Shown: positions 54,583 to 63,835 of the stretch, piece by piece
Numbering within the stretch: the stretch's first letter is position 1
Layout: every line of letters starts with the position of its first letter
From: Pseudoalteromonas luteoviolacea NCIMB 1944
GTDB lineage: Bacteria > Pseudomonadota > Gammaproteobacteria > Enterobacterales > Alteromonadaceae
Length of the DNA: 64,000 bases
Reading direction: 5' to 3'
Assembly: GCF_001625565.1 (NCBI RefSeq)
Contig: NZ_AUXS01000075.1
Span: 186,001-250,000, forward strand
Made by a program: the position numbers and the translations under genes
Notes under the pieces: model-generated
Seen by the model: only the letters and a program-made list of their open reading frames with translations
Databases searched by the model: none
What the model was told of the DNA's origin: nothing

Positions 54583-55019
54583 GTGAACAAGTCATAGGCC
54601 CAAAATCAGAAGTTCTATTCCACTATTCAATTAAGCTGGAAGACGGATCTGCTGCTGACTCAACAAAGGTAAATAATAAACCTGCGAAGTTATTTATGGG
54701 AGATGGAAGCCTCACTGAAAATTTTGAAAGCTGCTTATTGGGACTTAAAGAAGGTGACAATAAGAGCTTTAAGCTACAACCAGAGGACGCCTTTGGTATG
54801 CCGAACCCGGACAACATTTATTATTTAGACCGTACTAAATTTGGCAGTGAAACGCCTGCTGAAGTAGGCAGTATTATCGCGTTTACTCAGCCAGATGGCA
54901 CTGAATTACCTGGCTTGATCCGCGAGGTCGCTGGTGACTCTGTAACTGTTGATTTCAACCACCCCTTGGCTGGACAAGTGGTGACATTTGAAGTAGACAT
55001 TTTAGAGGTTCATAGCTAA
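54579..55019 (+). CDS. fkpB: FKBP-type peptidyl-prolyl isomerase (SlpA type)
   Basis: A 146-residue SlpA/SlyD-like FKBP with the blocks VLFHYSIKLEDGSAADST, FESCLLGLKEGDNKSFKLQPEDAFG and VDFNHPLAGQVVTFEVDILEV. The start is GTG overlapping the lspA stop (GTGA). The stop overlaps the ispH start by one base (TAATG). This lspA-fkpB-ispH coupling is common in gammaproteobacteria. Confidence 0.95.
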   Translation: MSEQVIGPKSEVLFHYSIKLEDGSAADSTKVNNKPAKLFMGDGSLTENFESCLLGLKEGDNKSFKLQPEDAFGMPNPDNIYYLDRTKFGSETPAEVGSIIAFTQPDGTELPGLIREVAGDSVTVDFNHPLAGQVVTFEVDILEVHS

Positions 55020-55948
55020 TGGAGATTTTGTTAGCCAATCCGCGTGGGTTTTGTGCCGGAGTAGACAGGGCAATTAGCATTGTTGAAAGGGCTTTAGATA
55101 TTTTTGAAAAGCCGATTTATGTACGTCATGAAGTGGTTCATAACAAATATGTTGTCAATGGTTTGAAAGACCGTGGTGCTGTGTTTGTTGAGGAGCTTCA
55201 CCAAGTACCTGACGACAGCATTGTTATTTTCAGTGCGCACGGCGTATCACAACAAGTTAGGCAAGAAGCTAAAAGGCGCGAATTAAAGGTTTTTGATGCG
55301 ACATGTCCACTAGTAACCAAAGTTCATATGGAAGTTACTAGAGCGAGCAGGAAAGGCACAGAGTGTATTTTAATAGGTCACAATGGTCACCCTGAAGTTG
55401 AAGGTACGATGGGGCAGTACGATAACCCTCAAGGCGGAATTTACCTTGTTGAAACACCAGAAGATGTAGCATCTTTGGAAGTAAAAGATGCAAGCAATCT
55501 GTTTTATTGTAGCCAAACAACGTTATCAGTTGATGATACCGCAGATGTGATCGAAGCACTTCGCATCAAATTCCCTAAGATCCACGGTCCACGTAAAGAT
55601 GATATCTGTTATGCCACGCAAAATCGTCAAGATGCAGTGCGTGACTTAGCAGATAAAGTTGATCTGTTGTTGGTCGTCGGCGCGAAAAATAGTTCCAACT
55701 CAAACCGTTTACGCGAACTTGCAGATAAAATGGGCACCGCTGCTCATCTTATAGATGATGAAAAAAGCATTTCGTCTAATTGGTTTGAAAATGTTGAACG
55801 TGTCGGCGTGACTGCGGGGGCTTCTGCACCAGAAGTGCTTGTTCAGCAGGTCATTTCACGCTTGAAGCAACTCGGTGGTGAAACTGTTGTGGAAAACCCT
55901 GGTCAAGAAGAAAATGTGGTGTTTGCAGTGCCTGTTGAGCTGAGATAA
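55019..55948 (+). CDS. ispH: 4-hydroxy-3-methylbut-2-enyl diphosphate reductase
   Basis: A 309-residue IspH (LytB). The three cluster Cys are C12 (NPRGFCAGV), C96 (FDATCPLV) and C197 (DDICYATQNRQ). FSAHGV, HNGHPEVEGT and the TAGASAPE segment are also present. It is the last step of the MEP isoprenoid pathway, giving IPP and DMAPP. Confidence 0.97.
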   Translation: MEILLANPRGFCAGVDRAISIVERALDIFEKPIYVRHEVVHNKYVVNGLKDRGAVFVEELHQVPDDSIVIFSAHGVSQQVRQEAKRRELKVFDATCPLVTKVHMEVTRASRKGTECILIGHNGHPEVEGTMGQYDNPQGGIYLVETPEDVASLEVKDASNLFYCSQTTLSVDDTADVIEALRIKFPKIHGPRKDDICYATQNRQDAVRDLADKVDLLLVVGAKNSSNSNRLRELADKMGTAAHLIDDEKSISSNWFENVERVGVTAGASAPEVLVQQVISRLKQLGGETVVENPGQEENVVFAVPVELR

Positions 55949-55951
55949 CAC

Positions 55952-56998
55952 ATGACTCCATGGGTTCATTCGACATCGATTGACCGTGGTTTATTTAAGG
56001 CGATGCTCTCGGAGCGAGGCATTCTGGCAATGATTATTGCCTCGCAAGCAGTCGCCTTCATTTATACACTATCGAGTGGCAAAGACTTTTGGCTGAGTTT
56101 AGGGTTAGTCAGTTTGTTTACCCACGCGAACGCATTCATTACACTTGCTCTAATCGCTTTTGTCGTTAAATATTTCAAGCAACTATCTTTCAAAACTGAG
56201 TTAGGTATTGTACTTGTCTTTTTCCAATCAGTTTGTATCTTCACCAGCTTAATAGTTCAGTACACAACCTTCTCGCCTGTGGATCCAATTGATTGGCAAT
56301 TTGTGTTTAACAACAACGCAATTTGCGGTTTTGTGGTTATATTGCTGTTACACTTTATGGCAATTTACATTGATAATTTAAACACCATCGCGCATGCCGC
56401 TAATGCTGAATTAGAAGCCCTTCAAGCGCGAATACGGCCTCATTTTTTACACAATGCATTAAATACCTTAGCTGAGCTTTGCCACGAAAATCCGAATGCG
56501 GCTGAAGAAGCTGCGCTTACCATGGCAAAATTAATGCAGGTTGCATTTTCCAGTGGTAAAAAACACAGTCTGAGCCAAGAGATCTCCCTTACCAAAGGAT
56601 ATTTGACCATTGAAAAGTATCGTTTTGAGCATCGCCTCAACGTTGAGTGGTCTGTCCAAAGTGTCGATTTAGATGTGCGTGTGCCAGCTCTAATTCTCCA
56701 GCCTTTAGTAGAAAATGCGGTTGTTCATGGTATTGAGCCTGCACGTTTAGGCGGCTCAATCAAAATTAAAGTGAGCTGCCGTAATGATAAATTGCTGTTT
56801 TCAGTAGATAACCCATTTAATCCAGAATCAAAGTCACGTTCAGGGCAGGGAATTGCTTTAGAAAACATTCGCCGGCGCTTAGTTATTTATTACGGTGAGC
56901 AAGCGGCTTTGAAGACATCGCAAAAAAGTGGTAGATTCTTTATAAACGTGGTGTTGCCCCTAGGAGCTTTGAATGAAATATCTGGTAGTAGACGATGA
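55952..56998 (+). CDS. LytS/AlgZ-type sensor histidine kinase
   Basis: 348 residues. The N-terminal part has four predicted membrane helices (about 25-140). Then comes the His_kinase motif IRPHFLHNALNTLAEL (phospho-acceptor H164) and a HATPase domain (PALILQPLVENAVVHGIEPARLGGSI; GQGIALENIRRRL). This class signals to LytTR regulators. It starts three bases after ispH and overlaps the response-regulator gene by 26 bases, so the pair is made together. Comparable to AlgZ/FimS, which with AlgR drives minor-pilin genes in Pseudomonas aeruginosa. Confidence 0.88.
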   Translation: MTPWVHSTSIDRGLFKAMLSERGILAMIIASQAVAFIYTLSSGKDFWLSLGLVSLFTHANAFITLALIAFVVKYFKQLSFKTELGIVLVFFQSVCIFTSLIVQYTTFSPVDPIDWQFVFNNNAICGFVVILLLHFMAIYIDNLNTIAHAANAELEALQARIRPHFLHNALNTLAELCHENPNAAEEAALTMAKLMQVAFSSGKKHSLSQEISLTKGYLTIEKYRFEHRLNVEWSVQSVDLDVRVPALILQPLVENAVVHGIEPARLGGSIKIKVSCRNDKLLFSVDNPFNPESKSRSGQGIALENIRRRLVIYYGEQAALKTSQKSGRFFINVVLPLGALNEISGSRR

Positions 56999-57647
56999 AC
57001 CAATTGCACGACGACGAATACAGCGACTACTGGGTGAATTTGAAGCTTTAAAATTTGTAGGCGAAGCCCAAGATGGCCAACAAGCAATAGAGTTGGTAGA
57101 GGAGCTTGAACCAGAACTCGTTTTTTTAGACATCTCAATGCCAGGCATGGATGGAATTGAGCTTGGAAAAATATTACGTGATAAAAATGCCAATTTAAAG
57201 CTCGTTTACGTCACCGCTTATCCAGAGCATGCGTTACAAGCTTATCAAATATATGCTTCTGGCTATTTGGTTAAACCCATAGACAGTGCGCAAATATCGG
57301 AGCTATTAAATCACCTATTCCCTGATACATTAGCTAAATTGCAATATCAAGTTGGCCACGATATTCGATGGGTGAATGTGCCCGATATCCTTATTGCGCA
57401 AACAGATGACAGGTATACCCATATTTACTTTGAAGGCGGGGATGCACTTATCGATACTCCCCTAAAAAAACTGTTGTCTGACTACCCGCACCACTTTGTA
57501 CAAGTGCATAGAAATACCATTGTAAAAAAGGCAAGCATCATAAAATTAGAGAGTTGTGAGGGTGCACACCGTGTTGTACTCCAAGGTGTTGAAGAGCCAG
57601 TCCAGGTCAGCCGTCGTGCATATGCGAGCCTCAAATCAGTGTTTTAA
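56973..57647 (+). CDS. LytTR-type response regulator (AlgR-like)
   Basis: 224 residues. The receiver domain has D7-D8, phospho-acceptor D53 (VFLDISMPGMDG), T81 and K101 (YLVKPIDS). The LytTR DNA-binding domain spans about residues 120-224 (VNVPDILIAQTDDRYTHIYF, FVQVHRNTIVKKASI, VQVSRRAYASLKSVF). A Shine-Dalgarno TAGGAG lies inside the kinase gene. It is 98 bp upstream of the pilV-pilE operon, which it probably controls. Confidence 0.9.
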   Translation: MKYLVVDDEPIARRRIQRLLGEFEALKFVGEAQDGQQAIELVEELEPELVFLDISMPGMDGIELGKILRDKNANLKLVYVTAYPEHALQAYQIYASGYLVKPIDSAQISELLNHLFPDTLAKLQYQVGHDIRWVNVPDILIAQTDDRYTHIYFEGGDALIDTPLKKLLSDYPHHFVQVHRNTIVKKASIIKLESCEGAHRVVLQGVEEPVQVSRRAYASLKSVF

Positions 57648-57745
57648 CCACTGACCCACATTGATTGACCGTTTAGTCACATCGCTATTTGGTTATACGA
57701 AAAAAGCGATACTATGTAGGGTAGATTATACGTTGAGTTTTTTTC

Positions 57746-58297
57746 ATGGGTAGATTGTTTCCAAAAAAAAGCCAAGCTGGATTCACCTTGTTAGAGGTGG
57801 TGGTAGCTTTTATGGTTTTGAGCTTTGGCCTGCTCGGGGCAGTTGCATTGCAAGCAAAGGCGAAACAAGCCAGCTTTGATTCAATGCAGCGTGCGGCTGC
57901 CGTGGCTTTAGCTGGCGACATTATTCAACGTATTCGCTCAAATGATACCACTGCGCTAACCGATTTGTATGGTGGTTCGTTTACCAGCCAAACTCAGTTG
58001 AATACAGATATAACTTGCTTTTCTACTTTTTGTAATAATTTGGCAATTGCCAATCTTGACAAAGAACAGTGGAAGCAAGCCATCAGAGCGAAAGAAAATA
58101 CGGGCTCGCTAGATGATACAACAGTATGTATCACTCCTGTTAGAGATGGGGATGGTTTTGAAGTGACTGTCACGGTTTCTTGGGTAGGGCGGCAGGCCAT
58201 CAAGGCAAATAATACAACGTCAAATATTAACTGCGGTACGAAAGATGATTACAGAAGACTTGTTTCTTTAACCAGCTTCGTACTAGTAAGGAGCTAA
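57746..58297 (+). CDS. pilV: Type IV minor pilin PilV
   Basis: A 183-residue minor pilin. Class III signal SQAGFTLLEVVVAFMVLSFGLLGAVALQ, cleaved after the Gly and with Glu at +5. A C-terminal region with four Cys follows. First gene of the pilV-pilW-pilX-pilY1-pilE operon. It assembles in the tip/priming complex of the type IV pilus. Confidence 0.9.
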   Translation: MGRLFPKKSQAGFTLLEVVVAFMVLSFGLLGAVALQAKAKQASFDSMQRAAAVALAGDIIQRIRSNDTTALTDLYGGSFTSQTQLNTDITCFSTFCNNLAIANLDKEQWKQAIRAKENTGSLDDTTVCITPVRDGDGFEVTVTVSWVGRQAIKANNTTSNINCGTKDDYRRLVSLTSFVLVRS

Positions 58298-58299
58298 CA

Positions 58300-59277
58300 A
58301 TGCGTCAGCGTGGCTTCACCCTGATTGAAATATTGATCTCCTTGTTTATTGGAGCGATTCTCCTCGGAGGTGTGGTAGCTACCTACGTGAGCATGCGCGT
58401 AACAACAAAAGATACAATGGCGATAGGGGAGCTGCAAGAAATAGGGCGATTATCATTGACTTTATTGCGCAGAGATCTGGAGCAAATTGGTTTTTGGGGG
58501 ACGTTCTACGATAAGAATTTCAGTGCCAATAACTCAAGTGGTCCGGCGAACCCTGCTGGTGATTGTTTTGGTGGTCTCAATAACGGCAGCTTTCCAAACT
58601 TATCACCAACAAATTTTCGGCCTATTTTTGCAGAATATAGCACTAACGGAAACGCGTTGGACTGCATTACGGGCGCCAAAAAAAATACCGAAGTGTTACA
58701 GCTGAAGTTTTTAGAAGGTGACAGGATTACCAATGGTGTTGTAAGTGCTAATAAGTACTACTTTATTGCGCAACAAGAGCAAGGTGACTTTATATCGGGC
58801 CCCAGCTTTACAGGCTTGCCGAACGTTAATGCAACGCTGTGGCCCTATAGCCACCATGCGTATTTTATCCAAGAGCAGCAGATCACCATCGACAATGTAC
58901 AGCTTACAATCCCAGTATTGAGCCGTAAACGACTGACCGTAAATGGAGATATGACTACCGAAACGGTTATTGAAGGTGTCGAGGACATACGCTTTCTTTT
59001 TGGTATTGATCTAGACGGTGATAGTCGTGTAGATGGTTATCGCAGTGTAAAGCAAATGACAGCAGCTGATTGGGAGAGATCCGAAGGCGTTTTAACAGTC
59101 CAAGTAATTGTCTTAGTTAGGTCTTTGGAACCCGATCCTGGTATTAAATTGAAAAATCAAACATACACTTTGGGAAGTGATAACGACAAAGTCGTACGCA
59201 CCTTTTCAGATAGTTATCGGCGAACGGTGTTTTCGACGACAGTTCAGCTTTATAACATGGGGTCTTCAGCATGGTAA
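58300..59277 (+). CDS. pilW: Type IV minor pilin PilW
   Basis: A 325-residue minor pilin. Class III signal MRQRGFTLIEILISLFIGAILLGG (Glu +5 present). The C-terminal domain includes VIEGVEDIRFLFGIDLDGDSRVDGY, a typical PilW block. AAGGAG precedes the ATG. Two bases separate it from pilV, and it overlaps pilX by seven bases. Confidence 0.9.
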   Translation: MRQRGFTLIEILISLFIGAILLGGVVATYVSMRVTTKDTMAIGELQEIGRLSLTLLRRDLEQIGFWGTFYDKNFSANNSSGPANPAGDCFGGLNNGSFPNLSPTNFRPIFAEYSTNGNALDCITGAKKNTEVLQLKFLEGDRITNGVVSANKYYFIAQQEQGDFISGPSFTGLPNVNATLWPYSHHAYFIQEQQITIDNVQLTIPVLSRKRLTVNGDMTTETVIEGVEDIRFLFGIDLDGDSRVDGYRSVKQMTAADWERSEGVLTVQVIVLVRSLEPDPGIKLKNQTYTLGSDNDKVVRTFSDSYRRTVFSTTVQLYNMGSSAW

Positions 59278-59762
59278 ATCAGGCTAAGCAGCGCGGTATG
59301 GTGCTTATTGTATCAATGGTCTTAATCGTGGCTGTAACGAGTATTGCTGTGACTTTGATGAGCAGCAGCACCATTGATATCAAGATCACTAACGCGGCAC
59401 AGGAGCGTGAGACTGCGGAAGCCTATTTGATGGGTGAAGTACAACGTCTCGTAAAGAATCAAAAGCAATTGTTTGGCGCCAGCAAGTTTCACTTAACCAA
59501 TGGACAGATCGATGAAAATGACAATGGTGTGCATACGTTTGATAACCAAGATCTAAACAACCCAGTTGATTACGAGTTAAGAAATTTAAATAGAGGCCAG
59601 TTGGAAGTGCCGTGTCCTCGTATATATAGCTATACAGAGGGCGTTGTCTGTAATATGACCGAATTAACAAGTTCTGTTGAGTATGGTGATCAAGGTCGTC
59701 ATACGGTCACAGTTGTGATTGGTATCGGTCAAGAAATCCAAGATATTAAGGCAAATCAATGA
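59271..59762 (+). CDS. pilX: Type IV minor pilin PilX
   Basis: A 163-residue minor pilin with prepilin start QRGMVLIVSMVLIVAVTSIAV. Val, not Glu, is at +5, as usual for PilX/GspK-type tip subunits. The SSSTIDIKITNAAQERETAEAYLMGE segment corresponds to the LE(R/M)AGNxxDR...AE block of the family. It overlaps both neighbours (pilW by 7, pilY1 by 4 bases). Confidence 0.83.
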   Translation: MVNQAKQRGMVLIVSMVLIVAVTSIAVTLMSSSTIDIKITNAAQERETAEAYLMGEVQRLVKNQKQLFGASKFHLTNGQIDENDNGVHTFDNQDLNNPVDYELRNLNRGQLEVPCPRIYSYTEGVVCNMTELTSSVEYGDQGRHTVTVVIGIGQEIQDIKANQ

Positions 59763-62700
59763 TGTACTTTAAACGATTACTTTTTTTCTGCCTTGTTATT
59801 AGCAGTGCCGTAAATGCCGAAGACATTGAACTTTATGTTAAACACGATGTGAGTGGTTCTGAGAAGTCACGTGTCATTGTTATTTTTGATACCTCAGGCA
59901 GCATGGCGTGGGATGTGGTTGATGGAAAACGTTGTTATGAATATAGATATAGACGGTTTTATTCAACAGAGTGTTTTGATACCTCGAAAACATCTAAACG
60001 GTGTTACAAATACATCAATGGTCGATATCGTTCAGTCAATTGTGGTGACAGCCGATTAAAAGTGGCGCAATCAGCAATGACGACATTGGTCAACGACAAT
60101 CCTGATTTTGACTTTGGTTTGATGCGTTTGTATTCCAGTTCAGGTGGATATGTATTAAATGGTATTGGCGCAGATCCAAGTGTTGTTGTCAGTAAAATTA
60201 ACGCTTTGCGGGCCAGTGGTAACACCCCCTTGGCAGAAACCTTGTGGGAGTCTTACTTATATCTGACTGGCAAAGCGATAGACTATGGTTACAATGGCGG
60301 CAATGATAGGGACAAATCAATTGAGTCCAATGGGCGTTACAAATCGCCTTTTGCCCCAGTTGCAGGTGCACCAGAACGCTGTGATACCTCGACAAATATT
60401 ATCTTAATGACCGACGGTGACCCAACTAGTGATACGGGGAAAAACCAAGCCATTTCTGATGAGCACTATAGGGTGTTTGGCTCTTATCCATCTCGAGTTT
60501 CAAATAGCTATTTGAACTCATTGGCAAAATTGATGCGCGGCACCTCTCAAACACAAGTTGATCTATACCCGACAACGGCAGATAAACAAGATTTTGCGCG
60601 TGTATATACCATTGGCTTTGGCACAGGTATGTCTAATGCAGGTAAAGCGCTTTTACAGCAAACAGGTGAAGTTGATGGCGGGGGGGATTATCTCCACGCA
60701 AATACTGCATCTCAGTTGTCTGAAGCTCTGAAGCTAACTATCTCAAAAATACGCGAGCAAAGTGACAGTTTCTCATCTCCTTCTGTATCAACGAGTAGTT
60801 CAGATTTAAGCCGTAGTGGTGACTCTGTGTATTTCACGATGTTTTACCCAGAAACACATACACGTTGGGCTGGTAACTTGAAAAAGTTAAAGGTCACGGG
60901 CGGAGTTGTACATGGAGTGGGTACGACCTCCAATGCGATCAATGATAAAGGCCAAATTGATAAATCTGTTACGACGTATTGGTCAAACCCCAGAGGGAAA
61001 GATGGCAATGTCGTACTAGAGGGCGGCGTAAATTATCAATTAACTGAGCGACAAACTACACGCAAACTCTATTCAGATTTTGGCAAAGGCACTTTATATA
61101 ACTTTGATTACAACACTGCATTAAATGCGCACCAAGGTTCTCTTGTTAATTTGGCTGCTAAATTTGGCAGTACAACTTCTCAAGTGCAAAAGACAATTTC
61201 ATGGGCAAGAGGGTTGGATGTTGATGATCAAAATGGCAACCGCATCACCAATGAAAGACGCAATGATATATTTGGTGACCCCCTTCACTCTAGACCTGTA
61301 ACAATTGATTACGGCAACAATGACTTAAGGGTCATTGTAGGCACTAATGCGGGTTTCTTGCACATGTTTAAAGACAAGGGAGACACCGTTGAGGAAAGCT
61401 GGGCGTTTATTCCAGACTCACTATTGAAAGTATTACAACCTCTGAGAAATCGTAAGCAAGATACTAAGTTATACGGTATGGATGGCCCTATTACTGTGTA
61501 TTTTTGGGATAAAAACGATAGCGGTGTAGTAGATCCTGGTGAAAAAGTATGGCTGATTGCAGGCATGCGACGGGGCGGAAACGAATACTTTGGTTTTGAT
61601 ATTACAGTGCCTGATCGACCTCGATTAATGTGGGGTGGGCCTATCAAAGGTGGGGTTGGTGATTATGCCGAGTTAGCACAATCTTGGTCTAAGCCGATTG
61701 TATCCTTTATTACAGCGCAGCCAAATAAGCCTGTACTGATATTTGGCGCGGGCTACGATACAAATAAAGACAATGCACTGTTTTCTGAAGACAGCAAAGG
61801 TCGCGGTATTTATATTGTTGATTTAGAAAGTGGTAAGCCAATATGGTCGTTGACACCTAGCAATGGTTTTAAAGGCAAGCACAGTATTGCTGCCGATGTC
61901 AGTGTACTTGACTCTGATTATGATGGCTTTGTAGACAGGATTTATGCCGCGGATACAGGTGGTGGCATTTGGCGAATGGACTTACCGAGCGCATCTCCGA
62001 ATGATAAAGACGCGCCGTGGACGCATTTTATGTTTGCCAATCTGAGCGGTGGAAAAGATGATGCAAAACGCCGTTTTTTCTATCGCCCTATGATCGCCAG
62101 AACCTATTTTAGCAAGGTCACTGTAGAGATTGTTGATGGCAAACCAACAAAAATAAGGCGAGATGTGCCTTATGAAGGGATATTGATCGGTAGTGGTAAC
62201 CGGGCTAAGCCAACCTCTACACATGTTAAAAACTTCTTGTTTATGCTCAGAGATGAATATACTAAAACGCAATCTTTTACCTCTGAGAATACACCAGCTA
62301 CAATCAAGGCGAGCCAATTATTCAATGTTACCAACGACCCGTTTAAGGCCAATTTGAACAGCTATGAGAATTTTACGACTCAAGAAGCGGAGTTGGGTAA
62401 AGCGAAAGGTTGGAAAATTAGACTTCAATCTGGCGAAAAGTCACTGTCAGCGGCGACAGCAATAGGCGGTTTGGCCTATTTTACATCTTTTTCTCCGACG
62501 ACTGTGTCTCAGAATCAATGTGCGATAGGTGAAGGTACTGGATATTTGTATATTGTCCATTTGCACTATGGCATGCAGGTATTCCAATTACGCCGCTATC
62601 GCACCACAGCAACTCTGCCTGATACACCCAGAACACATTATGATGTATATGAAGATCCGATCACCAAGAAAAAGACGGTAAAAGCTAAGATTATTAGCCC

Positions 62701-62902
62701 CACAGTGATAAAAGAGGATGCCATTGATCCTATGTTTGGTAACAACCCAGCAGATGGCATAGATCCGCAACGGCTTGAGCCACCCAATGTGTACAAAAAC
62801 GCTGATGGGTCTGCAAATGTGCCCAGTGTATCGCCTTTGACGATAACTTATGAAACAAGACAATTGTTTATTTATAAGAAAGAAGATAATGATGAAAAGT
62901 GA
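59759..62902 (+). CDS. pilY1: Type IV pilus tip adhesin PilY1
   Basis: A 1047-residue secreted protein. Signal peptide about 1-20 (SSAVNA). An N-terminal von Willebrand A-like domain has the MIDAS DTSGSM at residue 44. The C-terminal beta-propeller PilY1 domain has IVGTNAGFLHMF and MRRGGNEYFGFDI. Two Asp-rich calcium-like loops occur (DKNDSGVVDPGE at about 584; DSDYDGFVDRIYAADTGGGIWRMDL from about 718). PilY1 caps the pilus and senses or binds surfaces; calcium controls retraction in P. aeruginosa. It overlaps pilX (ATGA) and pilE. Confidence 0.92.
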   Translation: MMYFKRLLFFCLVISSAVNAEDIELYVKHDVSGSEKSRVIVIFDTSGSMAWDVVDGKRCYEYRYRRFYSTECFDTSKTSKRCYKYINGRYRSVNCGDSRLKVAQSAMTTLVNDNPDFDFGLMRLYSSSGGYVLNGIGADPSVVVSKINALRASGNTPLAETLWESYLYLTGKAIDYGYNGGNDRDKSIESNGRYKSPFAPVAGAPERCDTSTNIILMTDGDPTSDTGKNQAISDEHYRVFGSYPSRVSNSYLNSLAKLMRGTSQTQVDLYPTTADKQDFARVYTIGFGTGMSNAGKALLQQTGEVDGGGDYLHANTASQLSEALKLTISKIREQSDSFSSPSVSTSSSDLSRSGDSVYFTMFYPETHTRWAGNLKKLKVTGGVVHGVGTTSNAINDKGQIDKSVTTYWSNPRGKDGNVVLEGGVNYQLTERQTTRKLYSDFGKGTLYNFDYNTALNAHQGSLVNLAAKFGSTTSQVQKTISWARGLDVDDQNGNRITNERRNDIFGDPLHSRPVTIDYGNNDLRVIVGTNAGFLHMFKDKGDTVEESWAFIPDSLLKVLQPLRNRKQDTKLYGMDGPITVYFWDKNDSGVVDPGEKVWLIAGMRRGGNEYFGFDITVPDRPRLMWGGPIKGGVGDYAELAQSWSKPIVSFITAQPNKPVLIFGAGYDTNKDNALFSEDSKGRGIYIVDLESGKPIWSLTPSNGFKGKHSIAADVSVLDSDYDGFVDRIYAADTGGGIWRMDLPSASPNDKDAPWTHFMFANLSGGKDDAKRRFFYRPMIARTYFSKVTVEIVDGKPTKIRRDVPYEGILIGSGNRAKPTSTHVKNFLFMLRDEYTKTQSFTSENTPATIKASQLFNVTNDPFKANLNSYENFTTQEAELGKAKGWKIRLQSGEKSLSAATAIGGLAYFTSFSPTTVSQNQCAIGEGTGYLYIVHLHYGMQVFQLRRYRTTATLPDTPRTHYDVYEDPITKKKTVKAKIISPTVIKEDAIDPMFGNNPADGIDPQRLEPPNVYKNADGSANVPSVSPLTITYETRQLFIYKKEDNDEK

Positions 62903-63308
62903 TAGACGGCTTCACACAGGTTTTACTTTGATAGAGCTAGTAATTGTGGTTGCTATTGTTGGTATTTTAGCAACCTTAGCTTACCCAAATTACTCTAATT
63001 ATTTAAAACGCGGTGCGCGCTCAGACGCTATGACCCTGTTGCTTGACGGTGCAAACAAGCAGGAGCAGTACTTTGTGGACAACCGAGAGTATGCGAGTAA
63101 GTTATCAGATATTGGCATACCAACAACTAGCGAAAACGGTTACTTTACCATTACAGTTGTACTGAGCAATGGCGGGTATACTTTGACTGCAACTGCGGCA
63201 AGTGGCCCTGTCAGTGGAGATACAGAGTGTACTACGCTGTCAATAAACAATTTGGGTATTAAGTCTGTTACAGGAACCGGAAGCGCAGATCACTGTTGGG
63301 AGCGTTAA
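62889..63308 (+). CDS. pilE: Type IV minor pilin PilE
   Basis: A 139-residue pilin. Class III signal HTGFTLIELVIVVAIVGILATLAYPNYSNYL, YVD/Y-rich middle and a C-terminal Cys pair (DTECTTL...DHCWER). It matches the minor pilin PilE of the Pseudomonas fimU-pilVWXY1Y2E cluster rather than a major pilin. The start (ATG at 62889 or 62892) lies inside the end of pilY1. Its stop overlaps that of the convergent fimT gene. Confidence 0.88.
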   Translation: MMKSDRRLHTGFTLIELVIVVAIVGILATLAYPNYSNYLKRGARSDAMTLLLDGANKQEQYFVDNREYASKLSDIGIPTTSENGYFTITVVLSNGGYTLTATAASGPVSGDTECTTLSINNLGIKSVTGTGSADHCWER

Positions 63309-63835
63309 TACAAGCATCGGGAGGTATCCTTTAGTCTTGTACGCCCGGTTGTGCTCAGGGATAGAGATTTTCCAGACTTTGTACCGTCACTATGTGTGAC
63401 GCAGTATGTAAATGTGCCATTACCTAGCCCCCATGTGGTGCCTGTGTGTTTAAACGTAATAGCATTTCTTTGGTATGTCAGCTCATCGTTGGCGGCTATT
63501 TTTGAAGTTACTCGCAATATGGTGTCTCGGCTATCCAACCATCCCAGCTTGCCTCTATCAATAAACAAAGTCAGCTCCTTGTCCCAGTAACCCCGAGAAC
63601 AGCGATTTTCGATTAAGGGGCAAAGGGTGATACGTTCACCTGAATATATTGCTTTGAGTCGTGCAAAGCTAACCAGCCTATCTAAATGCATCAAAGCGTT
63701 TTTTGGTCTATTAACAATAAGAATTTCACTCATTGAAGGTATGGCGAGCATGATTACAATTGCACAGATCAGCAAAGTGATAATAAGCTCTAGCATTGAA
63801 AAGCCTTGTATAGTCCTTTTTCCTACCCACATCAT
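63305..63835 (-). CDS. fimT: FimT/GspH family pseudopilin
   Basis: 176 residues with class III signal TIQGFSMLELIITLLICAIVIMLAIPSM (Glu +5). The GspH/FimT domain includes FARLKAIYSGERITLCPL, CSRGYWDKELTLFID and a C-terminal FTYCVTHSDG...SLSTTGRTR block. FimT-type minor pilins bind DNA in some competent bacteria. GGAGG precedes the ATG. It is tail to tail with pilE (four shared bases) and opposite to the rest of the pilus operon. FimU is the alternative name. Confidence 0.85.
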   Translation of the reverse strand: MMWVGKRTIQGFSMLELIITLLICAIVIMLAIPSMSEILIVNRPKNALMHLDRLVSFARLKAIYSGERITLCPLIENRCSRGYWDKELTLFIDRGKLGWLDSRDTILRVTSKIAANDELTYQRNAITFKHTGTTWGLGNGTFTYCVTHSDGTKSGKSLSLSTTGRTRLKDTSRCLY

